From NCBI GenBank assembly GCA_002081555.1, contig KV921028.1:1494-65493 (forward strand): DNA of 64,000 bases, read 5' to 3'. Made by a program: the position numbers and the translations under genes. Each line of letters begins with the position of its first letter. The stretch's first letter is position 1. The notes beneath the pieces are model-generated. The model was not told the origin of the DNA. It was given only the letters and a program-made list of their open reading frames with translations, and made no database searches. This document shows positions 1-10,780 of the stretch, piece after piece. The stretch is from Protostelium mycophagum (taxonomy: Eukaryota > Evosea > Variosea > Protosteliida > Protosteliaceae).

Positions 1-225
1 CTACAAACCCAGAACGAAATATACACCAAATCTTATCCCACAAAAAGCCTCGAACCCACCAGCTGCACTTGGACTCCCACATCAACAGAGGAGGATGACC
101 CCTACCAACACCCTCTGGGCCCTCTTGTTTTGGTATCCGCATTCACCATCGGAATACTTCTGGTCATGTATGTCCTCTACAGAAAGAGGAAGCAGAATGA
201 TATGAGCTTGCTGGCTCATCAATAA
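1..225 (+). CDS. C-terminal end of a single-pass membrane protein (partial, runs off the left edge)
   Basis: Frame 1 is open from the window edge to a TAA at 223-225. It reads a Thr/Ser/Pro-rich stalk (TWTPTSTEEDDPYQHP), a hydrophobic segment of about 20 residues and a short basic tail (YRKRKQNDMSLLAHQ). The stalk and membrane segment closely match the C-terminus of the gene on the opposite strand at 734-3529 (TWTPTPTEEDDPYQHP), so the two are paralogs in tail-to-tail orientation. The cytoplasmic tail is shorter here. An AATAAA overlaps the stop region and may serve for polyadenylation. The function is unknown; type I topology is inferred from the paralog's signal peptide. Confidence 0.75.
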   Translation, partial: LQTQNEIYTKSYPTKSLEPTSCTWTPTSTEEDDPYQHPLGPLVLVSAFTIGILLVMYVLYRKRKQNDMSLLAHQ

Positions 226-733
226 AATTTATTCGTGTACACAAGAGAGGTTGACTGTTAACCTTAAACGATGTGATTTACCTCATCCAGGTATTTAAAG
301 GGTTAAGAACATGTTCAAAATGAGTTTTCTACAATCTTTTTGGGTCAAATGTGCAACAGAGCTTGCTTAACCATATGTGGGGCAATGTGGAGCTCATCAT
401 CTCGGCGAGTCCGTTCGAGTCTCAATATTTTGTGCCATCTTGCGCCAACTGGGAGTCATACAGGAGGTCTATAATAGTGTAGATTCACTGTTGTATTGCA
501 GTTGATGATATATCATCTACAATACGCAGGATTTTGTTTTGCTATAAAATGAAACTGAATGGCACTTGCGACAAAGAATGTAGTTCTTGCTCTTAACCGT
601 ATCTGATAGGATTATAAAGGACAGAACCTTGTTGTGAATCTCATTTTTTAACAGACAAAAATCACACAGATGAATTCTTTCATTGATAAGCCTATCATGT
701 GTGAAAATGTTCCTTTGAGCGTTGTGGCACAAA
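226..733. other. Intergenic region between the convergent paralogs
   Basis: No convincing gene. The minus strand is open at 517-732 and encodes two Cys-x2-Cys pairs (CDFC and CRKC), but it has no ATG start and no visible splice partner, so it is left as a remark and not as a gene. Confidence 0.5.
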
Positions 734-3529
734 CTATCGGACTGTTGTCATGAGACCCAGTCGCTCTTCCCGATGCCGGTATAGCACTCTTGGTGGTCTT
801 CTCGATGAGAACTCGGAGAGTTCACAATGCAAGCTCAAAGAAGGCTCATCTCTTTCCTTTTGCTTCCTTCTGTAAAGGATACACACGACCAAAGGAATTA
901 CGATGGTGAACGTGGATATCACAACAAGAGGGATGATCCATCTGTTATCTTCTGCTGGGTGTTGGTAGGGGTCATCCTCCTCTGTTGGTGTGGGAGTCCA
1001 AGTGGAGCTGATGGGTTTGCTTGTTGTGGAATAAGATTTGGTGTGTATGTGATACACTTCGGGTTGTATATGTCTTTTGCTGGCAAAGTAGCTGCTGCTG
1101 CCGACTGTGCAGTAAATATTGATAGAGAAGGTGTAATATATCGTTTGAAATTGTATCTGTTTGTCTCCGGTCGCTTTGTACTGTATGGGTTGGTCTATGG
1201 TTGTTCTCTTGGTCTCAACATTGACGCGCATCGCTTTATATGTTATGGACCACTCTGGAACACCACACTCACAGAGCTCTCCATTGTAACTGGGTATGAT
1301 AGATACAGTAGCGAGATCGTCTTTCCAGATGGAGGATACCGTATAATCCCACACTCTCCCTGCCGAAATCCGAGTGTAATTGCCTTCCATTTTGAATGAG
1401 GGGCTTCTGTATCTTGAAATAGAATAGGGAACAAGATAAGCTTCACATCTGCTCTTGTCCATCTCTGCTAAGTCCAAAAGTTTGCCACTTTCAAAATTTG
1501 AGTAGACATTGTCTATGATGATATAGGACACATTCCCACAAGGTGAATAGTCACTGTTCCAATTCCAGGTACGGTCGACATAAAGGGAATAGCTTGTGGT
1601 GATGTCACGGAGTTGTAGTTTTGACATATCTATCCAGGAGATGCCCAAGGGTGGTAACTGTAGTGAGACACTGTTGATATGAGAAACACCACATAAAGAG
1701 ATGAAACAAATACCTATGTATCTGGTAGATATGAGAGTTGAAAACCCATGTAAGATTGACAGTGATGCTGAGTGGGGTACAGATGTCTGAAGGCCTCAGC
1801 GTCAGAGTATCCTCTCCATATACTGTCCTGTTGATTCCGTCTGCCTCTTGATATACAGCAGAAATATTCTTGAGTGAATATGCACAAAGAGGACCCACGG
1901 GAGATATGTTGAATTGACCATCTACAACTGTGTACTGAAGATTCTGAGAAAGCTGGGTGAGTCGTGTGAGTGGGTCCACTGATGCGATCTTCGCCGTGAT
2001 GGTATGCTCTGTGTCGTTTCTGTAAACCAGCAGTTGATTATTTGAACACTTGGTGCCGTTGAATGTCCACTTTTGTACTGACATCCTCTTGCATATAAAT
2101 GTCACTTCTCCCTGATCAAAAGACAAGATGATCTCCTTGAAAGTTGCAGATGTGACATTGATGATGGAAGGACTGGTGAACTCTAAGCTCGTCAACTCTG
2201 AGGAACCCCAAGAATAAGGGCCTCTACGGCTCACTATCCCCTTGGACGCACGGAGAGATCGATATTTGGACACAGTGAAATCCGAGTTCAGATGGACAAC
2301 AGAACCCTGAAAGTTGAGATCTTCATCTGCTGATGTCAATCATCGTGTGAAAGTGGAAAACTGACCTGAGCGAACACCATCCTCCATGTATACTTGCAAT
2401 ACTTGTATATTATAATATCCCGGAGTGATGAAAGTAGAGTTGATGAGATTGATCCTGTTCGCACTGATCTTCTCTGATCTGCTAATCACCACGCAATCTC
2501 GAAGTGTCAATTCTTCGGGGATGTCAAAGTTTATGGGTGGTAATATTCCCTGAAAATTTCAGTCATCATCACGACGTCAGCTTGGTTGGAACACGAAAGA
2601 CATACCCCGTTTATTTCCAGACTTCTGGAGGGAGATGAAGACAGAGTATCAGGAGAGAGGATCACTCCGTGTCCGATGATCATCTTCTTCGTGTTGTTGG
2701 GCGAACTGTGCTGTCTGGATATGTTGTGTGTCTGATTACCTTGAATGAAATGCAAAGAACCTTCTATGAGAAGAGAGGCTCTCTGTCGGTCGACCACAAA
2801 GTCTGTGAGCAGGATTTCTGAGTTTTTGTCCACAAAGAGGTGGCTCTTTTTGAACATAACTGCGCGCTCCACGGATAGAGAGGCGTTGTAGAGAGAGAGA
2901 TTGCCTGCGATGTTGAAGTCTTTCTTTGAGTTGATGCTGAAAGTGCCATCAAGAAGAGTAATCGTGGAGGTCGTGAACACAATGTGGAAGGGAAGTGTGA
3001 CTGTTTGACCCTGTCCATCAAACTGAAGAGTTGTGGCAGTGAGAGTGAGAGAGGGTGACACCGCTCCACGCCAGATCATCCTCGTTGCTGCATCACCTCT
3101 GATTTTGGCATTTGTCAAAGAGGACCCGGCGACATCCAACAAAGATCTCTGAAAAAGGAAAGTGAGGACTGACTCAGGGACGGAGCTGATCTGAGCAGTA
3201 GAGGTAGAAAGGAAGGTTGAGTCGACTGAGGTGACATTAGAAACCAACACTCTCCCATCTGAGCGAAATGTCGCCCTGTCTTGTGTTAAAGTGATAGAGA
3301 TCGACACAAACCTGTCCAGAAATAGTGATTGTGCTACAAGTCGATCACCACGTGACAAGTTTAACTCCTTTTCTCTGACGATCACTTCGTCTTTGCTTGA
3401 TGGCACTCGACCAGATGACCAACACGTTGTATTTCGCACAGAATCTGTTCCACCACAGTTCCATTCAACCAGCTCTGACACTGTCCAGTGAAGGAGAAGT
3501 AGAGAGACAACGGCTGCTGCTGTCTTCAT
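734..3529 (-). CDS. Type I membrane protein with a large glycosylatable ectodomain, four exons
   Basis: ATG at 3527-3529 starts a signal peptide (MKTAAAVVSLLLLHWTVS). Exons 2606-3529, 2366-2549, 1714-2326 and 734-1670 join in frame across introns of 56, 39 and 43 nt with GT-AG ends. The ectodomain has a Cys/Trp-rich start (EWNCGGTDSVRNTTCW), many N-x-S/T sites and beta-rich repetitive sequence. A membrane span (IPLVVISTFTIVIPLVVCIL) follows a Pro/Thr stalk, and the cytoplasmic tail is about 50 residues, basic, with no recognised domain. The stalk and span are shared with the partial gene at 1-225. It could be an adhesion or sensor protein; that is inference only. I do not recognise the family. 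The downstream exon boundary is supported by continuous homology only in the last exon. Confidence 0.75.
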
Positions 3530-3541
3530 CCAGGTTCTTGT

Positions 3542-3577
3542 GATTTCTTCTCATGATGAGATTTCTTCTCATGATGA
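3542..3577. repeat. 18-bp direct tandem duplication upstream of the membrane protein gene
   Basis: The unit GATTTCTTCTCATGATGA occurs twice in direct succession just upstream of the minus-strand start codon at 3529, and a third partial unit follows. It may be leader or promoter sequence. Confidence 0.85.
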
Positions 3578-3900
3578 GATTTCTTTCCCGCGGACATTGC
3601 AACACTTTACAGCCAACTAAAATGGTTTAGATGTGTTAACAGCAGCCGGGCGATGATCCGGCCATACGGTGGCACATTTGGGTTCGTCAATGAAAATTAG
3701 GCTGGATGGATTTTTCAACGTGACAATCCTCCTGTTGCAAACATGCACAGAGAAAGACAACAAAAGGATGGAAGTCTTTAGCCTTTAGTTCTCTTTACTG
3801 GAAGATTCGCAAATAGCTCAGTCCAAACAACATGTAATACTGTATTTAATTCTGCAGTGACTGTGGTCGTGTTTTGCTTCTGTCTTGTTCTGCCCATCTC

Positions 3901-4880
3901 TCAAACGCCTATTGCATTCGTCATTTGCAAAATCAACTGGATAGTCAACAGTACGGTTGTTGACGTGAAGGTTGCGGTACGCAACCGTGAGAATATTAAA
4001 CTACCTTGTGTCCTAAAGAGGCGATCTCGTTCCTGCCGTCACGGCTTAGAACTCTTCCCTCTGTGCCGATCACGATGAGGCAAGGAATACTTTTCACCTC
4101 GCAACTGACCATCATCAACTTTTTCAATTGTTTTAAAATCTTTAAACTTTTTTCAATTGTTTTAAAATCTTCAAACCTTTTTTCAATTTCTCCTGATTTT
4201 TTGAAAATTATTTTTCACGTTTTTTTTATTTCTGTGATGTTTTGTTCACATCGTTATTTTGATGATGGCGGAACGCCACAGTTACCCACGACAGAGCTGC
4301 AGAAATCCAAATTTTAGGTGAAAGCCATCACAAATAAGAAGTGTTTGTCATCATTGGGAAGACATTAATCATGGCTCACATTTGCATCAGAGAAACTCTT
4401 GTCTTTTCATCTTTAAATGGTATGGCCTTCCATGGCATTTTTGAGAAGTACTCAAAAAATGATTTTTCATCTCTGTCTCTTGATGAGAAGATCACCTCAA
4501 TCTTTCAACAAAATCATCGTCTACATCTTATTTTTACCTCGAAAGGTTGGCCAGAATTCTGTATATCCTATAACTCTTCAGTAAATGAATGATAATGTTC
4601 ACGGACTTGATAAGACTTGATCAACATGGGAGTGAATTGTCTGCAGGGCGGGCACCAGGTTGCGGAGAAGTATATTGCTGTGATTTTGTTTTGGAGGACT
4701 TCATCACCATAATGTCTGTTCTCATTATCTATAAAGGTATCACCCAGCTGATCCTGATCTGGTATCAATCACCCTCCCAAGTCATATACACACCTTAATT
4801 CGTTCTACTCGAGGATATCTGGGGCTCGTTGGAGGAGATGGAGGACTGCAGTTAGTACTGTAAGACCACAGATTGCCCAT
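3901..4880 (-). CDS. Nucleoredoxin/tryparedoxin-like thioredoxin-fold protein
   Basis: Exons 4794-4880, 4607-4753, 4538-4558, 4380-4495, 4005-4104 and 3901-3936 sum to 507 nt (168 residues), the usual size of a tryparedoxin. The active-site motif WCPPC lies in [19 protein letters not shown], followed by the family signatures [21 protein letters not shown] and [19 protein letters not shown]. These proteins act as cytosolic disulfide oxidoreductases. The N-terminus begins MGN, which could be myristoylated. Exon 3 is a micro-exon of only 21 nt, yet it restores the frame and the conserved FEV block. The fourth intron is unusually long (about 275 nt) and contains T-rich tandem repeats near 4118-4190. 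The last exon and stop are less certain than the rest. Confidence 0.8.
4118..4190. repeat. T-rich tandem repeat inside a nucleoredoxin intron
   Basis: A unit of about 30 bp containing TTTTCAATTGTTTTAAAATC occurs twice, with a third partial copy. It sits wholly within the long intron of the thioredoxin-fold gene and explains why that intron is much longer than its neighbours. Confidence 0.7.
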
Positions 4881-4996
4881 CGTAATGTAAAAATTTGAAA
4901 GTTGTCATCCGCCTGACAATCCTCATTGTAAATCTGCTCGAAAAGTCGTCCATTAAATTAATGATAATCATCCAGGCACTTCAACACACATACACC

Positions 4997-5437
4997 ATGA
5001 CCTCCACGTTCACGCAACTATTTTTTCTATTCGCACTACTTTTTACCTCTGCCACCGCCATATGTGAGAATACCACGGAGTGTGCAGTCTGCAGACAAGA
5101 ATGCAACAACACATGCGAAGGGAGATACTCATTCAGCTGCGATGATTCAACATTCAAGCAGTGGAACTGCTCATGCAGCCAAACGGCTCATATCATCGCA
5201 TGGCTCACTATCGCTCTTGCCTTATGCCTCTTTGCTGCAATGGGCTTATCATTTGGACTCTATCTCTACAGGAGGAGATATACACAATTCGATCTCCCAC
5301 CACCACCTGCTGACCATCCCGACTCATTGAAGAGGCAAGCAGAACAAGAAGAGAGGGCTGCTGAATCCCGCATCGACATTGGACGATCTTCACTTTCACC
5401 AAGAATGATGCATAGCCCGAAGCCACAGCAACTATAA
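4997..5437 (+). CDS. Small Cys-rich type I membrane protein
   Basis: A single-exon reading frame of 146 residues. The ATG at 4997 is preferred to an upstream in-frame ATG at 4895 because it starts a clean signal peptide (MTSTFTQLFFLFALLFTSATA). The short ectodomain holds about ten cysteines (CENTTECAVCRQECNNTC), then comes a membrane span (IIAWLTIALALCLFAAMGLSF) and a tail with YRRRY, a PPPP stretch and Ser-rich sequence. No family is recognised. Its divergent neighbour, the nucleoredoxin-like gene, starts 116 bp away, so the two probably share a promoter region. A cell-surface role is inferred from topology only. Confidence 0.7.
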   Translation: MTSTFTQLFFLFALLFTSATAICENTTECAVCRQECNNTCEGRYSFSCDDSTFKQWNCSCSQTAHIIAWLTIALALCLFAAMGLSFGLYLYRRRYTQFDLPPPPADHPDSLKRQAEQEERAAESRIDIGRSSLSPRMMHSPKPQQL

Positions 5438-5686
5438 AGGGTCTTTTGAGTATTATTTTCAAATAGGAGAGGAAACCTTGGCGCTTTGAGTGAACATTTG
5501 ATACATTCACAAACCTCACGTCGTTTGGATGTCTGCAACGAATGACGTCCAAGCCATTCAAATAATTTCTGAAACACCACAATCACAACAAAGAAGATCA
5601 ATGACCTTGAGAAAATTAAAAAAATCGAATTGTTGGGAGACTTTTCTTCGAGGTAGGCTCCTTCCACAGACAACCACGGATGCAAC

Positions 5687-8334
5687 ATGGAATTACCTCA
5701 AGAGGTCTTAGAAAACATCCTTCGCCTCGTCTTCCAGCCTCTGCATTCGCTACTTCCTGAGAGAGGCCCAACTATCCTTCAAAGGGGCGCACTGCAAGAT
5801 TGGCGTGCAGCACAGCTCGTATCACAACAATGGAGGATGGTTTCGTGGTCATTACTTGATCCGAATCTGTGGAATGGGTGGCCTCTTGAAAAATGCAGAG
5901 TTGGTGATTCTGCGCGGCGACTTCTATCAGATCAACGCACTAATCCACTTCTTAATGACAGTCGAGCTCTCATCACAGCAGCTAAGATGGATCATCATGA
6001 AGTTGTTCTCGAATTATTGAAAGATGGGAGAGTTGATCCAAATGTCCAAGACAGCACAACTCTCCTTCTTGCCATACAGAATAATCATGAAGAGGTGATG
6101 ACGGCCTTGTGATGATGATTTGACGGAAAACAGATTGTGTCTAAACTGTTGTCCGATCCCAGAGTCGATCCATCAGAGGGATCTAACGGCGCTCTTACCA
6201 TGTCCATTGGTGACAATCGTCCAAACATGGTTCGTCTTGTCATGAAACACCCCAAGGTGATTTCCCGCCAAATCTCGAATTTCAAATTTAAATTTTTTCA
6301 GGTGGACCCTTCCATCAACGACCAGGCGGCACTTCAATACGCTGTCGAGCAAGGTTTCAGACGTTGGCAGTCACATTCAAATCTATTAGAAGAGGCAGAG
6401 TCATATTCCAAGTCCTTTGCTGAGATGTTGGGTGAAATTTCCTTGAATTTTGTCTGACGTCATCATGTTTACATTTACAGATGCATTATTGTCTGATCCG
6501 AGGGTCGACCCTTCTGTATGTCATGATCTCGCATTTAGACAAGCCATCATGATGAGATCCGTAGAAGCGGTGAGCCAAAAATAACACGACCCAAGATGAC
6601 GTCATCAGGTCAGAGTATTATTGTCTGACCCGAGGGTGGACCCCAGCGTAAACAACAACGAGGCGCTGCTCGAGGCCGTAAGAGAAGGCAACGCGGAATT
6701 GCTGCGGGTTCTCATGAGCAATGACAGGGTCGACCCCTCTGTACACGACAACATCGCCATCCAGAACGCGCTATTATCCCCCGGGAAGCAGGGAAAATGG
6801 CGGGAAGTGAGTTTTCCGCGGAATTTCCGCGAAATTTCACTGAGATTTCGAGGTGGTGGTGCTGTTGTTACAAGATGAGAGGGTGCGGGTGCCACAGGCT
6901 CGAGTACAATTATTCATGGGCGCTGTCGAGAAGGGGATCTTTCAGGTGCGAATCATTTTTGTCAAAGTCGTGATGCTTCTAAAAATAGCAGCAAAGATGT
7001 AGACGAAATGTGGCATTCTTTGTTGTTGGTGGAGCTGTGTTCATTCGCAATACAAAAAGTGTCAATATTGACACATGTCAAACTGACATTCTCCAAGGTG
7101 GTGGAGAGCATGCTCCATGAGAACACACTCGACCTCAGCTCCACCCATCCTTATAAACAGAGATGGTTGCACCAACAAATAGAAGGTCACACCACTCCCA
7201 TATTTTTAGACGAAGCCTTAGAGGCTGCAGTCTACAGCGGTAACGTGGAAGTACTTGGGCTGCTCCTGTCAAGAGAAGAAGCTGACCCGTCTAAAAACCA
7301 TAATCACTTGTTGCTGAAGGCAATAGATCAGGGCAAAGAGAGGATGGTCAAGGTAATTAATATTTTAATAAGAGTTTTCTGTATCTACAACGCGGGGGAC
7401 CTATATTTAGATTTTATGATATGAATTTATGTATGGCTCTGCCGTTGCCAACTCGTCGCTCAATGAAAATTAAAATAATTAATTTTCGCATTTATCTTCA
7501 TAAAGTCGCTCTACAACTGGATCTACAATTAGAGATTTTGATGAACTTTCAGATGATTTTAGAAGACCCCTTCAATAGACCGGAACAAGGTATAGACCCG
7601 TTGTAGAGTACCATCTTTTTCTTGAAAAATTCTCCAACAATACCTTCAGAACCCATAATGACTGCTCGTCCCAGGCCATTATAAAAGCTTCAGCGAAGGG
7701 GATGTCTTCCGTTGTAGAAGCGCTCATGCGAGATGACAGGGTGAATCCTGGAGACCAGAATAACAAGGCTATAAATAGAGCTTCTTTTGCTGGACATCTA
7801 GACACGGTGAGATACTTCAATGTCTATATGTTGTGTCTATAAGATTTAAAAGTGTGTTTTGTATTTGTGGCTCTGCCACAGACGACCAAAAATATCCACA
7901 GAAAATATCCCCAGAACAATACATCTACAATTCCGTTGTAAAGGGTCAAAGAACATTGATTCACCTCCTTCTTCTAAGAGATAACACAGCTCTCACTTCT
8001 GCTGATCCGATATGGGGCCATGATCTTCTTCATCTCTTCGCGATCGACTGCCGCCACCATGCCAAAATCGGATCAGCAGAAGTGAGAGCTGTGTTATCTC
8101 TTAGAAGAAGGAGGTGTAGGAATATTTATGATGGAGGAGCAGCTCTACTTTGGAAGAATCTGGCTTCTTTTGGGTCGGAAAATAAAATATTTACGATATT
8201 CATAAGTAGATGATCTGTGCCATCATTCTTCTTTTATTATTTTTCTTTTGCAGCGATGTCCAAATGCCAAGAATACAAATAATCTGCCGAACCAGAATGT
8301 GAGCCTGTGTCACTGTGCCGCGATGTTGTTGTAG
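5687..8334 (+). CDS. F-box/ankyrin-repeat protein, multi-exon
   Basis: The ATG at 5687 opens an F-box-like start (MELPQEVLENILRLVF). Exons 5687-6094, 6134-6256, 6302-6431, 6481-6569, 6609-6806, 6853-6945, 7098-7352, 7609-7806 and about 7902 onward join in frame. Ankyrin-type units recur, with the signature LLSDPRVDPS at several exon starts. F-box/ankyrin proteins usually act as substrate receptors of SCF ubiquitin ligases; that role is inferred. Introns are 39-50 nt except two longer ones (6946-7097 and 7353-7608). The end is less sure: a last exon reading RCPNAKNTNNLPNQ to a TAG at 8332-8334 is likely. The penultimate exon contains both arms of a perfect 50-bp inverted repeat, so part of its coding sequence is antisense of itself. 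That makes this end suspect. Confidence 0.72.
7962..8116. repeat. Perfect 50-bp inverted repeat with a 55-bp spacer
   Basis: Positions 7962-8011 are the exact reverse complement of 8067-8116; I compared all 50 bases. The arms lie in an exon of the F-box/ankyrin gene. A transcript would fold into a long hairpin. It may be a real fold-back duplication or an assembly or library artefact. Confidence 0.9.
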
Positions 8335-8900
8335 TTTGGAACTTTCTGTGCAGTCAACTTGACCAAAGCTAAGAGAGTGTAAATTATAATTATATAAATG
8401 CTTGTGATGTCCTCAAGATTGTTGTTTAAGTCCAAAATCTGGTGGAAAGCCACAGGTTCAGTTGCAAGGAGTTTAGGCTATCAACGACTTAAATCAGGAT
8501 ATCGTCGTTCTTGCGTTCTGTTCAAGACTTTTTCTGGCTTTTTCTGAGGCAAAAATAGAGTGTTCACGGTTGAATATCGAGATAGTCTCGGTTTTTCACG
8601 TGTTGTACAGAGATAATAGCAGTCGTTGTCATTCCTTTTATTTCTTTGCGGGAGACCACCCACCCATTAGTTTCTGGAAGAAGCTTTGGTTTTGTACCGA
8701 TGAGGCTTTTTGTACAAGGAGAGGTTTAAGGGAGCAATTTGAAGGGACGACAAGTGAGAACATCGGCTGGGAGCCCAGTGTGGCAACCGAAGGCATGATG
8801 AACGCGCGTGTGGTCGCAAAATAAATAAAGGTACATCGGTAATTGTAGAATATATTTATTTCGAGGATTGTTCTTCGCTGAACGAAAACGTGCGAAGAAG
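8335..8900. other. Stretch without a convincing gene
   Basis: Both strands have open frames here (for example 8570-8824 plus and 8638-8949 minus), but neither shows a family motif, splice partners or a convincing start. It may hold the 3' end of the ankyrin gene and the flank of the duplicated locus that follows. Confidence 0.4.
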
Positions 8901-8901
8901 A

Positions 8902-9475
8902 AAACAAACGGAAACGGATCACCAACCACACATCACGCTCTAAAGACACTGGTAAGTTCTATTCGTTATTATTATATTTGGATATCTCTTTCTTGTTATA
9001 TATGTATACCAAAGATTGTTGGACCCATCTTTACCCTCTATAGCTGAAATGGCCACTTCTCGCCCTCGAGACGACTATATATGTATACCAAAGATTGTTG
9101 GACTCATCTTTACCCTCTATAGCTGAAATGGCCACTTCTCGCCCTCGAGACGACTCTTATTTGAGAACACTCACAACTCTCGGTGATGTGATTGTGTTCA
9201 ATTTTCCTTGTTCAGATTCGCAAAACAAACGGAAACGGTTCCATCCACACATCACGCTCTAAAGACACTGGTCAAGTTCTATTCGTTATTGTTATATTTG
9301 GTATCTCTTTCTGTTATATATATATACCAAAGATTGTTGGACCCATCTTTAGCCCTCTATAGCTGAAATGGCCACTCCTCGCCCTCGAGACGATTCTTAT
9401 TTGAGAACACTCACAACTCTCGGGCTCGCGATGGGCACACTTCGATATGCTAAGAGAAATGCCCTCGCCGCTGAT
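8902..9475 (+). repeat. Locally duplicated unit of about 320 bp, containing a 79-bp tandem duplication
   Basis: The block beginning AAAACAAACGGAAACGG at about 8902 recurs at about 9222 with small differences. Both copies include CTCTAAAGACACTGG, a TATA-rich run and a coding start MAT(S/P)RPRDD. Within the first copy a 79-bp segment (8998-9076) is repeated directly at 9077-9155 with one mismatch. Confidence 0.8.
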
Positions 9476-9601
9476 GTTCGACGTCTAACAGATCAAGCCA
9501 GCGGACCGGCGAAGACAGCCACTAGTGCATGGATAACTACGGCCACAGAAATAGAGTTAGACATCTGGCTCACATTATCTGATGAGGACTTCATCGACTG
9601 A
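9368..9601 (+). CDS. Small unknown protein within the duplicated locus
   Basis: An ATG at 9368 opens 77 codons (MATPRPRDDSYLRTLTTLGL ... LSDEDFID). The same start occurs upstream in the duplicated blocks, and the phrase LGLAMGTLR recurs in the downstream 187-bp repeats, so this looks like a family of partly duplicated exons. I recognise no domain. Further open sequence at about 9990-10320 (containing FALTVGILPTSLQTHD and TRWCDHEVTGEF) may belong to the same gene through splicing, but I could not establish a full structure. Confidence 0.35.
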   Translation: MATPRPRDDSYLRTLTTLGLAMGTLRYAKRNALAADVRRLTDQASGPAKTATSAWITTATEIELDIWLTLSDEDFID

Positions 9602-9686
9602 CCCACACAATCTCCCAACCAATCCGCCCCAGCCGGTGAGTAGATTTCTCTAGTTTCTTGGACAGTGTTTGTGTCGCGTCCTTGGA

Positions 9687-10060
9687 CCATTGGCAGGCCT
9701 TGGGCTCGCGATGGGCACACTTCGTGTTGCCATAAATCGACTTCACGTGAACCTTGAATTCAGTGCAAACAAGCGATTCAAATCGTGACCGTCGACCTAT
9801 CTTTGGACCCTGATCCGCCCTGGCAAGTTCAAGCAGCTACCACCCGATACGCCGGAGATCCCCGAAGTACAAGCCATTGGCAGGCCTTGGGCTCGCGATG
9901 GGCACACTTCGTGTTGCCATAAATCGACTTCACGTGAACCTTGAATTCAGTGCAAACAAGCGATTCAAATCGTGACCGTCGACCTATCTTTGGACCCTGA
10001 TCCGCCCTGGCAAGTTCAAGCAGCTACCACCCGATACGCCGGAGATCCCCGAAGTACAAG
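9687..10060 (+). repeat. Perfect 187-bp direct tandem duplication
   Basis: Positions 9687-9873 are repeated without a mismatch at 9874-10060. The unit begins CCATTGGCAGGCCTTGG and ends GAAGTACAAG. Exact identity implies a very recent event or an assembly error. The unit contains the LGLAMGTLR coding phrase shared with the gene at 9368. Confidence 0.9.
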
Positions 10061-10319
10061 CATCTCTCTTCGCCCTGACTGTCGGAATCCTACCCACATC
10101 GCTCCAAACCCACGACACCCATTCAAGTGACTATCCTTCAGAACCCGTCCAGCTCCCAGATGTTACCGTTACCGAACTTCAGGGGCGATCGACCAGGTGG
10201 TGCGACCACGAAGTGACCGGCGAATTTAAGAACGAACTGGACGGCAAGAAGACCACCAAGGGGCTGTGCCAGCTCGTCACTCAACTCCAAGCCATATTCC
10301 AGAACCAACCGCGGGGATG

Positions 10320-10780
10320 CATGTACATATGTGTTAATACTGTCTACATTTTGAAACATTAGAGTGGACAAGAAGTAGGGTTGTCTATGGGACAAGGTCA
10401 CATGTTCTGAAATTGCAGAATTGGGACAATTCAATTTATTAAAGTGGATAAGAGAAAATGGCTGTCTATGGAACCGCTGCAAAGGGTAGGAATTTAGAAG
10501 TATTCCAGTGGGCAAAATGTCAATATGCAGCACAGAATGGACACTTGGAACTACTAAAATGGGCAAGAGAATGACTGTCTATGGGATAATAACACATGTG
10601 CACATGCTGCAAGAAACAGGCATTTAGAAGAATTAAAGTGGGCAAGAGAGAATGGTTGCAAATAGAATAAAAATACATGTTCAGAGACTGCATTGGGTGG
10701 ACATTTAGAATTACTAAAGTGGGCAAGATCAAAATCCTACAGGCATAGTGATTCCATCAGTTTTCAAGCAATATCCAGAT
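10320..10780 (+). pseudogene. Degraded array of ankyrin-like repeats of the GHLELLKWARENGC type (fossil)
   Basis: Fragments such as NGHLELLKWARE and LLKWIRENGCLWN recur about every 100 bp. This repeat type is abundant in giant DNA viruses and also occurs in protist genes, so the fragment may be an old viral insertion or a dead host family member. It is broken in several places, carries no start and is more AT-rich than its neighbours. It looks old. No other viral hallmark gene is visible. Confidence 0.55.

Noticed and set aside
827-1399. 190-codon plus-strand frame
   Set aside because: It is fully antisense to the last exon of the membrane protein gene, which has a signal peptide, splice sites and a paralog; the plus frame has no motif.
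5208-5688. Two overlapping minus-strand frames of 124 and 140 codons
   Set aside because: They are antisense to the small Cys-rich membrane protein gene and its 3' flank and show no family features.
7572-7606. A 17-nt intron in the ankyrin gene (GTATAGACCCGTTGTAG)
   Set aside because: Too short to be credible; a single longer intron 7353-7608 ending at GTAGAG keeps the frame without it.
8638-8949. Minus-strand frame read as a possible element-encoded protein
   Set aside because: No polymerase, integrase, zinc-knuckle or terminal repeat signs were found; the frame could be chance.
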